The notes: generated by a model not told the origin, from the sequence alone. Positions 23,096 to 30,986 are shown, counted from the stretch's first letter. The stretch: DNA of 32,049 nucleotides from an uncultured Eubacteriales bacterium (GCA_949292905.1 CASFAV010000003.1:1-32049); one strand, 5' to 3'. Numbers and translations: made by a program.

Positions 23096-23932
23096 ATGAG
23101 GAATTATTCGCGTTTAGTATGCCCGAAATGTAAAGAAAAGCTCGTCAGGAAGGGCGGCAGTCTGTATTGCGCAAACGGTCATTGTTACGACGTTGCGGCT
23201 TCGGGTTACGTCAATCTCGCGGCAGGTCCGAAAAGCTCTGCCGACTCGGGCGACTCGAAGGAGATGACTGCGGCGCGCCACCGCATAATGAGCCTCGGCT
23301 ATTACGACGGCTTACTCGGTAAGGTGTGCAAGAGCGTATCCGGATTTTCGCCGCGTTTCATTGTTGACTGCGGCGCGGGAGAGGGGCGTTTCGCACGCGC
23401 TCTCGCGGAGGCTTTTCCCGACGCGGACGTAGCGGGCACGGATCTTGCGAAGGCTGCCGTGAACGTAGCGTCGCGCACCGTCAAAAACGCCGTCTTTGCG
23501 GTAGCCAACAGCAACGCGCTTCCCTATGCCGACGGAACGGCGGACGTTGCCTTGTGCGCCTTTGCGCCCGTGTTCCCGAAAGAAATATACAGGATATTAC
23601 GCACGGGCGGCGGATTTTTGCGCATAACTCCGGGCGCGCGGCACCTGTACGGTCTCAAGGAAAAGCTTTACGAAAAGCCTTATCTCAACGAGGAAGCCGA
23701 GGACGTTCCGGAAGGCTTTACTCTTAAAGAAGTCTTGAGAGCGGAGTATCCGTTTACGGTAAAAGGAGAGGACGTGCACGCGCTCATACAAATGACCCCG
23801 TATTTTTACCGCACGGCGGCGGAAGCGCTGGAAAGAGTGGGCGCGGAGAAAGAGCTTACGACGGAACTCGCGTTCCGCATAGACGTCTTTCTAAAAAATA
23901 AAAAGGTCGAAACGCTTCGGGCGAGAAAATAA
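23096..23932 (+). CDS. rlmA: 23S rRNA (guanine) methyltransferase, RlmA-like
   Basis: A 278-residue SAM-dependent methyltransferase of the RlmA/TlrB group, which methylates N1 of a guanine in 23S rRNA helix 35 (G745 or G748). The N-terminal zinc finger has Cys9, Cys12, Cys25 and His29, followed by the family's YDVAASGYVNLA segment and the EMTAARHRIMSLGYYDGL helix. SAM motif I is VDCGAGEGRFARAL, with GTD on strand 2 and a late LRTGGGFLRITPG strand. Which of the two guanines it modifies cannot be decided. It opens an operon with the MGMT-like and YgjP-like genes, and its mRNA looks leaderless. Confidence 0.9.
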   Translation: MRNYSRLVCPKCKEKLVRKGGSLYCANGHCYDVAASGYVNLAAGPKSSADSGDSKEMTAARHRIMSLGYYDGLLGKVCKSVSGFSPRFIVDCGAGEGRFARALAEAFPDADVAGTDLAKAAVNVASRTVKNAVFAVANSNALPYADGTADVALCAFAPVFPKEIYRILRTGGGFLRITPGARHLYGLKEKLYEKPYLNEEAEDVPEGFTLKEVLRAEYPFTVKGEDVHALIQMTPYFYRTAAEALERVGAEKELTTELAFRIDVFLKNKKVETLRARK

Positions 23933-23971
23933 AATGCGAATACCTTTCGCTTCGTAAGGAATAATCGGTAT

Positions 23972-24274
23972 ATGAGCTTTTACGATAAAGTGTACGAACA
24001 GGTGAAGAAGATACCCGAAGGCAAAGTCGCCACTTACGGGCAGATAGCCGCTATGTGCGGTTCGCCGCGCGCCTCGCGCGCGGTGGGATACGCGCTTCAC
24101 TTCAATCCGACGCCCGGAGTCATTCCGTGTCATCGCGTCGTCAACCGTTTCGGCGCGCTTGCCGCAAGGTTTGCCTTCGGCGGAGCGGAGGCGCAGAAGG
24201 CGCTCCTCGAAAGAGAAGGCGTCGAGGTGAACGGCTACTTCGTCGATCTGGAAAAATACGGTTATGGCGGTTAA
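23972..24274 (+). CDS. MGMT-family DNA-binding domain protein
   Basis: A 100-residue protein equal to the C-terminal domain of O6-alkylguanine-DNA alkyltransferases, without the N-terminal domain. The helix-turn-helix and active-site region is clear: GKVATYGQIAAMCGSPRASRAVGYAL, then PCHRVVN with Cys53. Because the acceptor Cys is kept, it may be a true small alkyltransferase rather than an Atl-type protein, where Trp replaces Cys. AAGGA lies 11 bases before the ATG. It is 39 bases after the RlmA gene, and its end overlaps the next gene by 11 bases. Confidence 0.87.
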   Translation: MSFYDKVYEQVKKIPEGKVATYGQIAAMCGSPRASRAVGYALHFNPTPGVIPCHRVVNRFGALAARFAFGGAEAQKALLEREGVEVNGYFVDLEKYGYGG

Positions 24275-24938
24275 AGAAGAAATACGCGACGGGATAAAGT
24301 ACAGATACGTCAAGCGCAAGAATATGCGCCGCATAAGGCTGTCCGTAGCGGCGGACCGTACCGTCAGGATAAGTATGCCGTATTACGTGACGTTCGACTC
24401 GGCGCGGGAATTCGCGTTAGCCAACCATAACTGGGTGCGCGCCAAGCTTGCCGCGTCGTCCGCCTGTTCGCCCACCGTCCTCCGCGGCGGGGAAGGATTC
24501 GTATATTTCGGAAGATCTTATCCTCTCGCAATCGAGGAAGGAACAAAATATAAATTCGAGTTCAGGGACTCCGTAGCGGTATTAAAGGAGCCCAAAGACG
24601 GAAATACCGATAAAAGAACGGCGTTTATGCGCAAGTGGTTCGCGAAAGAGCTCGAGAAGCGCATAGCGGAAAGGCTCCCGTACTGGGAGATGGTCACCGG
24701 CATGCGCGCCGGGAAAGTCACCGTAAGATTCACGACGTCGAAGTGGGGCAGTTGTACTTACGACAACAGGATATCGGTGAGCGGCTTTATCGCGGAGAAG
24801 CCTCCGGAGTGTCTCGATTATCTTCTCGTTCACGAGCTCGTACATACCGTCGTGAAGAACCACGGAAAAGCCTTTTACGAAGCGCTCGAGAGGTATTATC
24901 CCGACTGGAAAAGGGTTCGCAAAATATTGAGATCTTAA
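24264..24938 (+). CDS. YgjP-like metallopeptidase-domain protein (DUF45)
   Basis: A 224-residue protein of the M48-related YgjP/DUF45 family. The zincin motif HELVH (His190, Glu191, His194) is followed by His200 in NHGKAFY, and the conserved TSKWGSCTYDNRIS strand precedes it. The N-terminal region has the family's RKNMRRIRLSV start. It is thought to be a metal-dependent protease, often found in or near restriction or repair loci, but the substrate is unknown. It overlaps the MGMT-like gene by 11 bases and ends the operon. Confidence 0.87.
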   Translation: MAVKEEIRDGIKYRYVKRKNMRRIRLSVAADRTVRISMPYYVTFDSAREFALANHNWVRAKLAASSACSPTVLRGGEGFVYFGRSYPLAIEEGTKYKFEFRDSVAVLKEPKDGNTDKRTAFMRKWFAKELEKRIAERLPYWEMVTGMRAGKVTVRFTTSKWGSCTYDNRISVSGFIAEKPPECLDYLLVHELVHTVVKNHGKAFYEALERYYPDWKRVRKILRS

Positions 24939-24952
24939 TTTTCGCTATTCGC

Positions 24953-24982
24953 TTGCGGAGAGAACGGGCACGGATATATAAT
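24953..24982 (+). promoter_or_regulatory. Promoter of the amidohydrolase gene
   Basis: TTGCGG and TATAAT are separated by 18 bp. The predicted start is near 24989, leaving a leader of about 29 bases. Confidence 0.55.
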
Positions 24983-25017
24983 ATCCGCGTTCCGATACGG
25001 ACGAATGCAGGTGAGAC

Positions 25018-25818
25018 ATGATAATCGATTTCCATACGCACATATTTCCGGACGCGCTCGCCGTAAGAGCGATGAGCGCCCTTCAGAGCAACTGCCACGG
25101 CGAATACAAGCCCGTTCACGATCTTACGCTGAACGGATTGCTTGCGGCGATGGACAGATTCGGCGTAGACAAGTCGGTGGTGATGCCGGTGAGCACGAAG
25201 CCCTCGCAGAGCATGAAAAACCTCATCTGGGGCGAGAGCATACGCTCCGAGAGGATTATACCTTTCGCGGGGATCTTCCCCGAAGCGGAAAGCTGGCGCG
25301 AAAATATCGATTACGCCGTGGAGCACGGATATAAAGGTATCAAGCTTCATCCCGAATATCAGAATTTCGACGTGGGCGACGAGAAGATGTTCCCTCTGTA
25401 CGAATATGCGCTCGACAAAGGACTTATCATACTTTTCCACGCGGGGTACGATCCGATAGGCACGCCTCCTTACAGAAGCAATCCCGCCGCCTTCCGCAAG
25501 GTGGTTCGCGCAATGGGCGGCGGCGTGATAGTCGCGGCGCATTTCGGCGGTCAGTCGCAATGGGACGACGTCGAAAAGTATCTTGTGGGCGAAAATATTT
25601 ATCTCGACACTTCGATGGGAACGGAATATTATTCCGAGGAGCAGTTTTTGCGTATCGTTCGCGCCCATGGCGCAGATAAAGTGCTTTTCGCTTCCGACTC
25701 CCCCTGGAGCGACGCGGGTAAAGAGATAGCCAATATCGAAGCCATGCCTTTGAGCGCGGAAGAAAAGGAAGCCGTTTTTGCGGGCAACGCGAAAAAACTG
25801 CTCGGTATAGCCGAATAA
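25018..25818 (+). CDS. Amidohydrolase-family (amidohydrolase 2) TIM-barrel protein
   Basis: A 266-residue metal-dependent hydrolase or decarboxylase fold. The metal-binding HxH is at the start (DFHTHIFPD, His6 and His8); later come GIKLHPEYQ, ILFHAGYDP, AAHFGGQ and FASDSPWSD, which hold the other His and Asp ligands. This order is typical of the amidohydrolase 2 family, which includes decarboxylases such as ACMSD and many uncharacterised hydrolases. The substrate cannot be named. AGGTGAG precedes the ATG. It is a single gene between the RlmA operon and the phosphate operon. Confidence 0.87.
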   Translation: MIIDFHTHIFPDALAVRAMSALQSNCHGEYKPVHDLTLNGLLAAMDRFGVDKSVVMPVSTKPSQSMKNLIWGESIRSERIIPFAGIFPEAESWRENIDYAVEHGYKGIKLHPEYQNFDVGDEKMFPLYEYALDKGLIILFHAGYDPIGTPPYRSNPAAFRKVVRAMGGGVIVAAHFGGQSQWDDVEKYLVGENIYLDTSMGTEYYSEEQFLRIVRAHGADKVLFASDSPWSDAGKEIANIEAMPLSAEEKEAVFAGNAKKLLGIAE

Positions 25819-25858
25819 TTAAATGCATCCCGAAAAATAAAAATTTTCCTTCCTGCTC

Positions 25859-25887
25859 TTGCAAAAAGCGGGATAATGTTGTATCAT
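25859..25887 (+). promoter_or_regulatory. Promoter of the pit operon
   Basis: TTGCAA and TATCAT are separated by 17 bp. The predicted start is near 25894. The 5' end of the transcript can fold a CCGCGC/GCGCGG hairpin at 25897-25912 before the ribosome site. Confidence 0.6.
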
Positions 25888-25895
25888 ATTATCCC
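25870..25895. promoter_or_regulatory. Inverted repeat over the pit -10 region, possible operator
   Basis: GGGATAAT and ATTATCCC are separated by 10 bp and flank the -10 hexamer. The position is that of a repressor site. No regulator gene lies next to it, and I do not recognise the half-site. Confidence 0.4.
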
Positions 25896-25936
25896 CCCGC
25901 GCAGGTGCGCGGTAAATTACGGAAGGCAGGCGGTAT

Positions 25937-26971
25937 ATGAGCGCTTACGCGATAGCGGTTTTCATCTTCATATTGGCATATTCGTTCTATATGGGAGTCA
26001 ACGACGGCTCCAACGCCATCGCCACCACCGTCGTGACGCGCGCCGTCCAGCCGCGCACGGCTATCTTGATCGCTGCGCTTATCAATTTTGTTGTGCCGAT
26101 AGCGGTTTTCCTGCTCGGCATGCTCTCCGTTGCCGACAATATCAGCTACAAACTTATCGCGAACAGCGAATTCGTCGATATTTCCGAGAAACAGGCGTTT
26201 TCTTTTGTTTTCAGCGGTCTGCTCGGCGCGATCATCTGGGGAGGAATAACTTTCTGCCTCAAGATACCCAACAGCACTTCTCATACTTTGCTCGGCGGCA
26301 TCATAGGCGCCGGCATCGCGGCTTTCGGGTTCAACTCCGTGCAATGGTCCGATTACGTTCTTCTGAACGTGGTATTGATGATAGTGCTCGCTCCGGTAGT
26401 GGGACTTATCCTCGGATTTTTCATAATGAAGCTGGTAAGGCTGCTCGCGCGGCGCGCCAACCGCGGTATAAATAAGATCATGGTGCTCCTGCAAAGGCTT
26501 AATCTGCTCATTCTCGCGAGCTCGTTCAGCAGTAACAACGCGCAGAAGTCGATGGGTATCTTTTTCCTGCTCGGAGCGGTGGGACTTACCGCGTACAGCT
26601 CCTCCAACGTGCCCGTATGGATACCGATCTCGATAGCGAGCGCGCTCACGCTGGGCTTATTACTCGGCGGATACCGTGTCATAAATACCGTGGGGCGCAA
26701 AATATATAAATTACAGCCCGTGCATTCCGTAGTCGCGCAGTTCACGACGAGCCTCGTCATGATAACGGCGACTTCGCTCGGTATCTCGCTCAGCACGGGG
26801 CAGATAATGTCCTCGTCGATAATGGGCGTGGGCGCCGCCGAAAGAATAAGCGGCGTACACTGGAATACCGCTATACGCATACTCGTGAGCTGGATGCTCA
26901 CGCTCCCTTGCAGCGCGGGTATGGGCGCCGTATTGTATCTTCTCGTAGGTAAAGCCATTTTCGGGATATAA
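25937..26971 (+). CDS. pit: Inorganic phosphate transporter, PiT family
   Basis: A 344-residue inner-membrane low-affinity phosphate (metal-phosphate) transporter. The duplicated family signature is visible: GVNDGSNAIATTVVTRAVQPRTA near the N terminus and GAAERISGVHWNTAIRILVSWMLTLP near the C terminus, with a cytoplasmic loop after about residue 170. The KIPNSTSHTLLGGIIGAGIA segment is also typical. About ten hydrophobic segments are present. It is first in an operon with a DUF47/PhoU-like gene, the usual partner of PiT transporters. Confidence 0.94.
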   Translation: MSAYAIAVFIFILAYSFYMGVNDGSNAIATTVVTRAVQPRTAILIAALINFVVPIAVFLLGMLSVADNISYKLIANSEFVDISEKQAFSFVFSGLLGAIIWGGITFCLKIPNSTSHTLLGGIIGAGIAAFGFNSVQWSDYVLLNVVLMIVLAPVVGLILGFFIMKLVRLLARRANRGINKIMVLLQRLNLLILASSFSSNNAQKSMGIFFLLGAVGLTAYSSSNVPVWIPISIASALTLGLLLGGYRVINTVGRKIYKLQPVHSVVAQFTTSLVMITATSLGISLSTGQIMSSSIMGVGAAERISGVHWNTAIRILVSWMLTLPCSAGMGAVLYLLVGKAIFGI

Positions 26972-26996
26972 GCCGGAATAAAGGAGGTCTTCTTAT

Positions 26997-27611
26997 ATGA
27001 AATTTCTGGACAAATTCAGGAAGAACAAAGAACCCGATTTCTTCGAACTGCTTACCAAGCAGGCGGAATTCATCAATAAAGGTATCAGGCTTCTCAACGA
27101 ATACTGCATCACGCACGACGAAAGCATCGCCGACGCGGTGGTGAAAGCGGAAGACGACGGCGATATGGTGCGCCGCGTGCTCGTCGACGATATGAACAAG
27201 ACCTTCATAACGCCTTTCGACAGAGAGGACCTTTTCAAGCTTTCCGCCAAGCTCGACGAAGTTCTCGATTATGCCAAAACTTCCGTTGACGAGATAAGGC
27301 TTTTCAAGATAACTCCGGACGACGAAATGACGGAGATAACGACCGCGCTCCACGAGATGAGCGAGCACATCATACTTGCGGTATCCAATATCGAAAGGCA
27401 CGAAGCCATAGCGAGGGACGAAGCCATTTACGTCAAGAGAATGGAAAACAAAGTAGGGGATCTCACCGTGCAGGCGCTCGAAAGGCTTTTCGATACCGCC
27501 GATTTCCGTTCGATATTCAAATATCGTGAAATTTATCGTCATCTCAATCAGACCGCGGACATAGCGGACGAAGCGATGGACTGTCTGCTCAAGATCCTCG
27601 TCAAGAAATAA
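26997..27611 (+). CDS. DUF47-family PhoU-like protein (Pit accessory)
   Basis: A 204-residue, almost all-helical cytoplasmic protein with the charged helix pattern of the DUF47/PhoU fold (e.g. VVKAEDDGDMVRRVLVDDMNKTFITPFDREDLFKLSAKLD, cited here by its positions 43-82 and its conserved TPFDREDL). Such proteins bind metals and modulate PiT transport. AAAGGAGG lies close upstream, and the gene starts 25 bases after pit. The next gene follows after 8 bases. Confidence 0.93.
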   Translation: MKFLDKFRKNKEPDFFELLTKQAEFINKGIRLLNEYCITHDESIADAVVKAEDDGDMVRRVLVDDMNKTFITPFDREDLFKLSAKLDEVLDYAKTSVDEIRLFKITPDDEMTEITTALHEMSEHIILAVSNIERHEAIARDEAIYVKRMENKVGDLTVQALERLFDTADFRSIFKYREIYRHLNQTADIADEAMDCLLKILVKK

Positions 27612-27619
27612 AATCCTTT

Positions 27620-28201
27620 ATGGCAAAAAACAACTTTTTCGCATACCTGAACAGGATGAAATATATCGAGCGCTGGTCGCTTATGCACTCCACGGTCAAA
27701 GAAAACGTGATGGAGCACAGCGAGCAGGTGGCGCAGATAGCGCATGCGCTCGCGACGATCAACAACGTCGTATACGGCGGGAGCGTCAATGCGGATAAAT
27801 GCGTTACGCTTGCGGTATTCCACGAAGCGAGCGAAGTGATAACGGGCGATCTGCCGACGCCAATCAAATATTATAACAACGAAATAAAAGTCGCGTATAA
27901 AGGGCTCGAAGGAGTGGCGAACGAAAAGCTGCTTACGATGCTTCCCGAGGAAATGCGCGACCGTTACCGCGCGGTGATTTCGCCCGATGTTTCGGGCGAG
28001 GAATACCGTATCGTAAAAGCCGCCGACAGGCTGGCAGCTTATATCAAATGCGTGGAGGAGATGAAGTCCGGCAATAAGGAATTCGCCAAAGCGCTCAAAA
28101 CGATAGAAGCCGACATTAAGGATTGCGGCATTCCCGAAGCGGAGTATTTTATGAAGAATTTTCTTCCGGGATTCAGGCTTACGCTCGACGAGTTGGACTG
28201 A
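27620..28201 (+). CDS. yfbR: YfbR-like 5'-nucleotidase (HD domain)
   Basis: A 193-residue cytoplasmic HD-domain phosphohydrolase, close in layout to E. coli YfbR, which dephosphorylates deoxynucleoside monophosphates. Shared features are NRMKYIERWSLMHS with the specificity Trp, NVMEHSEQVA with His33, HEASEVITGDLPTPIKY with His68, and KAADRLAAYIKC with Asp136. The HD pair is His68-Glu69, not His-Asp. It starts 8 bases after the DUF47 gene with no clear ribosome site, so it should be read in the phosphate operon. Releasing phosphate from nucleotides would fit that context. Confidence 0.9.
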   Translation: MAKNNFFAYLNRMKYIERWSLMHSTVKENVMEHSEQVAQIAHALATINNVVYGGSVNADKCVTLAVFHEASEVITGDLPTPIKYYNNEIKVAYKGLEGVANEKLLTMLPEEMRDRYRAVISPDVSGEEYRIVKAADRLAAYIKCVEEMKSGNKEFAKALKTIEADIKDCGIPEAEYFMKNFLPGFRLTLDELD

Positions 28202-28231
28202 TTTAGGAGGCTTCGATACGAAGAATTGTTG

Positions 28232-28260
28232 CGGGCGCGGTGCGCCCGTTAAAATTTTAT
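28232..28260 (+). terminator. Terminator of the phosphate operon
   Basis: CGGGCGC pairs with GCGCCCG around a GGT loop, followed by TTAAAATTTTAT. The T tract is interrupted, so termination may be partial. Confidence 0.6.
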
Positions 28261-28282
28261 ACTTTATTTTAATTTTGCGGTA

Positions 28283-28311
28283 TTGAAAACGGATTTGACT
28301 TATGTTACACT
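28283..28311 (+). promoter_or_regulatory. Promoter of the second GPH symporter
   Basis: TTGAAA and TACACT are separated by 17 bp. The predicted start is near 28318; GAGGAGAAA follows. Confidence 0.68.
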
Positions 28312-28344
28312 CTATTTGTATGTTTTCGAGGAGAAATTGCCGGA

Positions 28345-29820
28345 ATGTTGAAGTGGCTACGTAAATTTTTCGAGTATAAACCCGACAGGGAAGTGCAGAA
28401 CAAAGAGCTTGTGGATTTTGCCATAGGCGTTGCGGGACAGAATCAGGCTTACAATATAGTCAGCAGTTGGTTCATGTATTTCTGTACGGACGTGCTTTTT
28501 ATGAATACGCTTTTCATAGGCACGGTACTCGGCGCGATGCGTATATGGGACGCGTTCAACGACCCGCTCGTCGGTACGATAGTGGACAGACACGTTTTCA
28601 AGAACGGCGAAAAATTGCGTCCCTTCCTCAAAATCACCGCTATTCCGATAGGTATCCTTACCGCGTTGATGTTCGTGGACTGGGGCATGCCGGAGTCCTG
28701 GACGGGCGTATACATCACGGTGATTTACTTCCTTTGGGATTTCCTGTATTCCTTCCAGGATCTTTCGATGTGGGGAATGACCGCGATGATATCCACGCAC
28801 TCATCGGAGCGCGCCCGCGCCGCGCAGTTCGGACGCATAGGCGCGATGGTGGGCGGCTGGATTCCCGGACTCATTCCGCTGATGATAGATTACCTTCCGG
28901 ACTTCGGTATCTCGGAGCTTGCGATATTTACCACGCTCGGCGTATTGATGGGTATCGGCGGTATGTCGATATCCATGTTCAGCGCGAAAGCGAAGGAGCG
29001 TTCCCCCGTTTATACTCCCGATTGTTCGCTCGGAGAATCGATAGGACTGATATTCAAGAACAAGATAGCGATGTCGCTCGTTATCGCGAGTATTTTAAGT
29101 AACTTCACCCTCGCCGTGCAGGACGTGTACTTCTTCAAATACATGGTATCCGTCAACATACTCGGCTTCCAGATGGACGGTATGACGGTTAAATTCTTTT
29201 ACGGCATACTTGTAGGGCTTCCGGGGACTCTGATGATGTTCGTCGCGACCTGGTTCGCGCGGAAAATAGGCGGAATGAAGCGTGTGCTTATCCTCGGCAC
29301 TTCTATGAATATAATTATGCGCGTGATATCCTATTTTATAGGGTTCGAAGGCTGGAGAATTTTCGTGGTCATAGGACTTATGGCGCTCGCCGGAATACCG
29401 AATAACCTTAACGGCATAGCTTCCACCGCCATATGGGGCGACAGCATCGATTATATGGAATGGAAGACGGGGCACCGCAGCGAAGGAAGCGTGTTCGCGC
29501 TTCAGAATCTCGTCGCGAAAATAGGTACGGCGCTCAGTACGTTCACTACCGGTCTTACGCTCACTATAATGAAGTTCGACGCCACGAAGTACGATCAGGG
29601 ACTTCCGCAGGATCCGCTGTTCTATAAACTGATATGGCCGTTCTTCATGCTTGCTCCCGCGCTCGGCTCGGTATTCTATCTGATACCGCTTCTGATGCTC
29701 AAGTATGACGAGAAACAGAAAGCGGCTGTGGAAAAAGAACTCTATGCGCGAAGACACCGCGCCGAACTCGAAGCGGAGGCGTCGCCCGACGGCAATGTGC
29801 TCGACATGCCTATTTATTGA
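28345..29820 (+). CDS. GPH-family sugar:cation symporter (second copy)
   Basis: A 491-residue inner-membrane transporter of the same family as the one at 5581, but clearly diverged. Shared landmarks are the RIWDAFNDPLVGTIVDR segment after TM2 and the MEWKTGHRSEGSVFALQNL segment late in the chain. The N terminus is amphipathic (MLKWLRKFFEYKPDRE). About twelve hydrophobic segments are present. GAGGAGAAA precedes the ATG. It is a single gene between two terminators, and no sugar-degrading enzyme is adjacent, so the substrate is unknown. Confidence 0.88.
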   Translation: MLKWLRKFFEYKPDREVQNKELVDFAIGVAGQNQAYNIVSSWFMYFCTDVLFMNTLFIGTVLGAMRIWDAFNDPLVGTIVDRHVFKNGEKLRPFLKITAIPIGILTALMFVDWGMPESWTGVYITVIYFLWDFLYSFQDLSMWGMTAMISTHSSERARAAQFGRIGAMVGGWIPGLIPLMIDYLPDFGISELAIFTTLGVLMGIGGMSISMFSAKAKERSPVYTPDCSLGESIGLIFKNKIAMSLVIASILSNFTLAVQDVYFFKYMVSVNILGFQMDGMTVKFFYGILVGLPGTLMMFVATWFARKIGGMKRVLILGTSMNIIMRVISYFIGFEGWRIFVVIGLMALAGIPNNLNGIASTAIWGDSIDYMEWKTGHRSEGSVFALQNLVAKIGTALSTFTTGLTLTIMKFDATKYDQGLPQDPLFYKLIWPFFMLAPALGSVFYLIPLLMLKYDEKQKAAVEKELYARRHRAELEAEASPDGNVLDMPIY

Positions 29821-29860
29821 CGGCAGGCGTTGCATAACGTGTTTCAAGTTGACAGTGACG

Positions 29861-29893
29861 AAAGGGGAGGTCGCACTTCGCGACCTCCCCTTT
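29861..29893. terminator. Shared terminator of the GPH symporter and Spo0A-like gene
   Basis: A perfect 14-bp stem pairs 29861-29874 with 29880-29893 around ACTTC. The T tracts are short on both strands (CTTTCTATG on plus), but the stem is very stable. Confidence 0.75.
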
Positions 29894-29926
29894 CTATGGG
29901 GGAAATAAAGAAAGTGGGTATGGTCT

Positions 29927-30658
29927 TTACGAATACTCTATCATCAGCTTATCGGCGATAAGCGCGATGAGTTCTCCGTTAGTGGGTTTCTCGCCCTTGG
30001 CGAATATCTTAATGCCGTAGATATTGTTGATGTTTTCTATTTTTCCGCGCGACCATGCGACTTCTATAGCGTGGCGTATTGCGCGCTCTACCTTCGACGG
30101 GCTCGTGGCGAATTTGTCCGCCACCGCGGGATAAAGTTCCTTCGTTATATTGTTGATCATTTCGGGTAGTTTGACCGTCTGCTTGACGGCTTCTCTGAGG
30201 AATTGATATCCTTTGATGTGCGGAGGTATCCCCGCCGATATGAAGATGTTTGCGATGCGCTCGTCGAGAGCGCGTTCCCGCGTCAGTTTCAGCTCGATCT
30301 GCTTGTTGTTCTTTTCCGTGCCGCTCGCTTCTATTATCGCGTCGGCTATGTACGCGCAACCTCTCGACGGATTGACGAGCGCGTCTGCGTATGCGCCTTC
30401 TCCGTTCCCTTCGGTTATGATCACGACGGTAGGGGATTCGGGTATCGCCTTTACGTATTCCGTAAAACTTTTGAGCTCGGCTACGTCTTTCGTACCGTAT
30501 ACCGCCACTGCCGACGGTGCGCGCTCGTTGAGCACGCTACGAGCTTCCGCGTAACCGTCGGCTGCCGCCGTAACTTTGAGTTCGAGCGGTCGCGCCATCT
30601 TCAATCCCTGTAATTCGGCATTGGGAAAACCTACCGCGAGGCAGGAAACAGCGTTCAT
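29927..30658 (-). CDS. spo0A: Spo0A homologue with degenerate receiver domain
   Basis: A 243-residue transcription factor. Residues from about 125 to the end match the Spo0A DNA-binding domain: IPPHIKGYQFLREAV, ITKELYPAVADKF, SKVERAIRHAIEVAWSRG and KPTNGELIALIADKL are near-identical to the family core. The N-terminal ~110 residues have receiver-like size and strand-helix order, but the phosphorylation residues are gone: the Asp-Asp pocket near residue 10 reads AVGFPN, the phosphoacceptor position is Tyr54 in AVAVYGTKD, and the KP motif reads VNPS. It probably works without phosphorelay input. GGAGG precedes the ATG. In Bacillus, Spo0A controls entry into sporulation; the role here is open. 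Confidence 0.9.
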   Translation of the reverse strand: MNAVSCLAVGFPNAELQGLKMARPLELKVTAAADGYAEARSVLNERAPSAVAVYGTKDVAELKSFTEYVKAIPESPTVVIITEGNGEGAYADALVNPSRGCAYIADAIIEASGTEKNNKQIELKLTRERALDERIANIFISAGIPPHIKGYQFLREAVKQTVKLPEMINNITKELYPAVADKFATSPSKVERAIRHAIEVAWSRGKIENINNIYGIKIFAKGEKPTNGELIALIADKLMIEYS

Positions 30659-30787
30659 ACTATATAATCCTCCGATCTATTTACTTCCTTTTATTCTTTT
30701 TCCCGGATATTTCGCCCGACTTTACGGGTCTTTTGCGTAAATAACGTTCGCGTTTGGCGAATGTTAGCATTTTTTGTTTGCGTTCAC

Positions 30788-30816
30788 ATTATAGCACGCC
30801 CTTTTTCGGGGTGCAA
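30788..30816 (-). promoter_or_regulatory. Promoter of the spo0A-like gene
   Basis: On the minus strand, TTGCAC and TATAAT are separated by 17 bp, and the -10 is extended (TGCTATAAT). The predicted start is near 30781. Confidence 0.75.
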
Positions 30817-30836
30817 GTTATTTTTGTAAAAAATTA

Positions 30837-30843
30837 TGTCGAA
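30837..30843 (+). promoter_or_regulatory. Spo0A-box-like heptamer
   Basis: TGTCGAA matches the core of the Bacillus 0A box exactly. It lies 20 bp upstream of the -35 of the spo0A-like gene and about 80 bp upstream of the -35 of the ABC operon. A single heptamer can occur by chance, so this is only suggestive. Confidence 0.35.
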
Positions 30844-30924
30844 TAATTTATAATTTTGTAAAAAAATATCCCGAACGGTGCTCTGCGGGTATCCGTAATT
30901 CGTCCGATAAAATGCTTCAAACGG

Positions 30925-30953
30925 TTGACTTTGCCGCTTTAGCGTGTTAAATT
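30925..30953 (+). promoter_or_regulatory. Promoter of the ABC transporter operon
   Basis: TTGACT and TAAATT are separated by 17 bp. The predicted start is near 30960; AAGGAGG follows before the ATG at 30987. Confidence 0.68.
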
Positions 30954-30986
30954 ATTATCGTCTATAACGACAAGGAGGCTATCAAG

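Larger units (their letters stand above)
30659..30986. other. Divergent intergenic region between spo0A-like and ABC transporter genes
   Basis: A stretch of 328 bases without a gene. It holds the two outward promoters and a Spo0A-box-like heptamer, listed separately. The spo0A-like transcript has a leader of about 125 bases that is T-rich on the plus strand; I see no riboswitch fold or upstream reading frame in it. Confidence 0.6.

Noticed and set aside
24787..25668. A minus-strand open frame opposite YgjP and the amidohydrolase
   Set aside because: It spans the promoter of the amidohydrolase and is a mirror of two supported genes.
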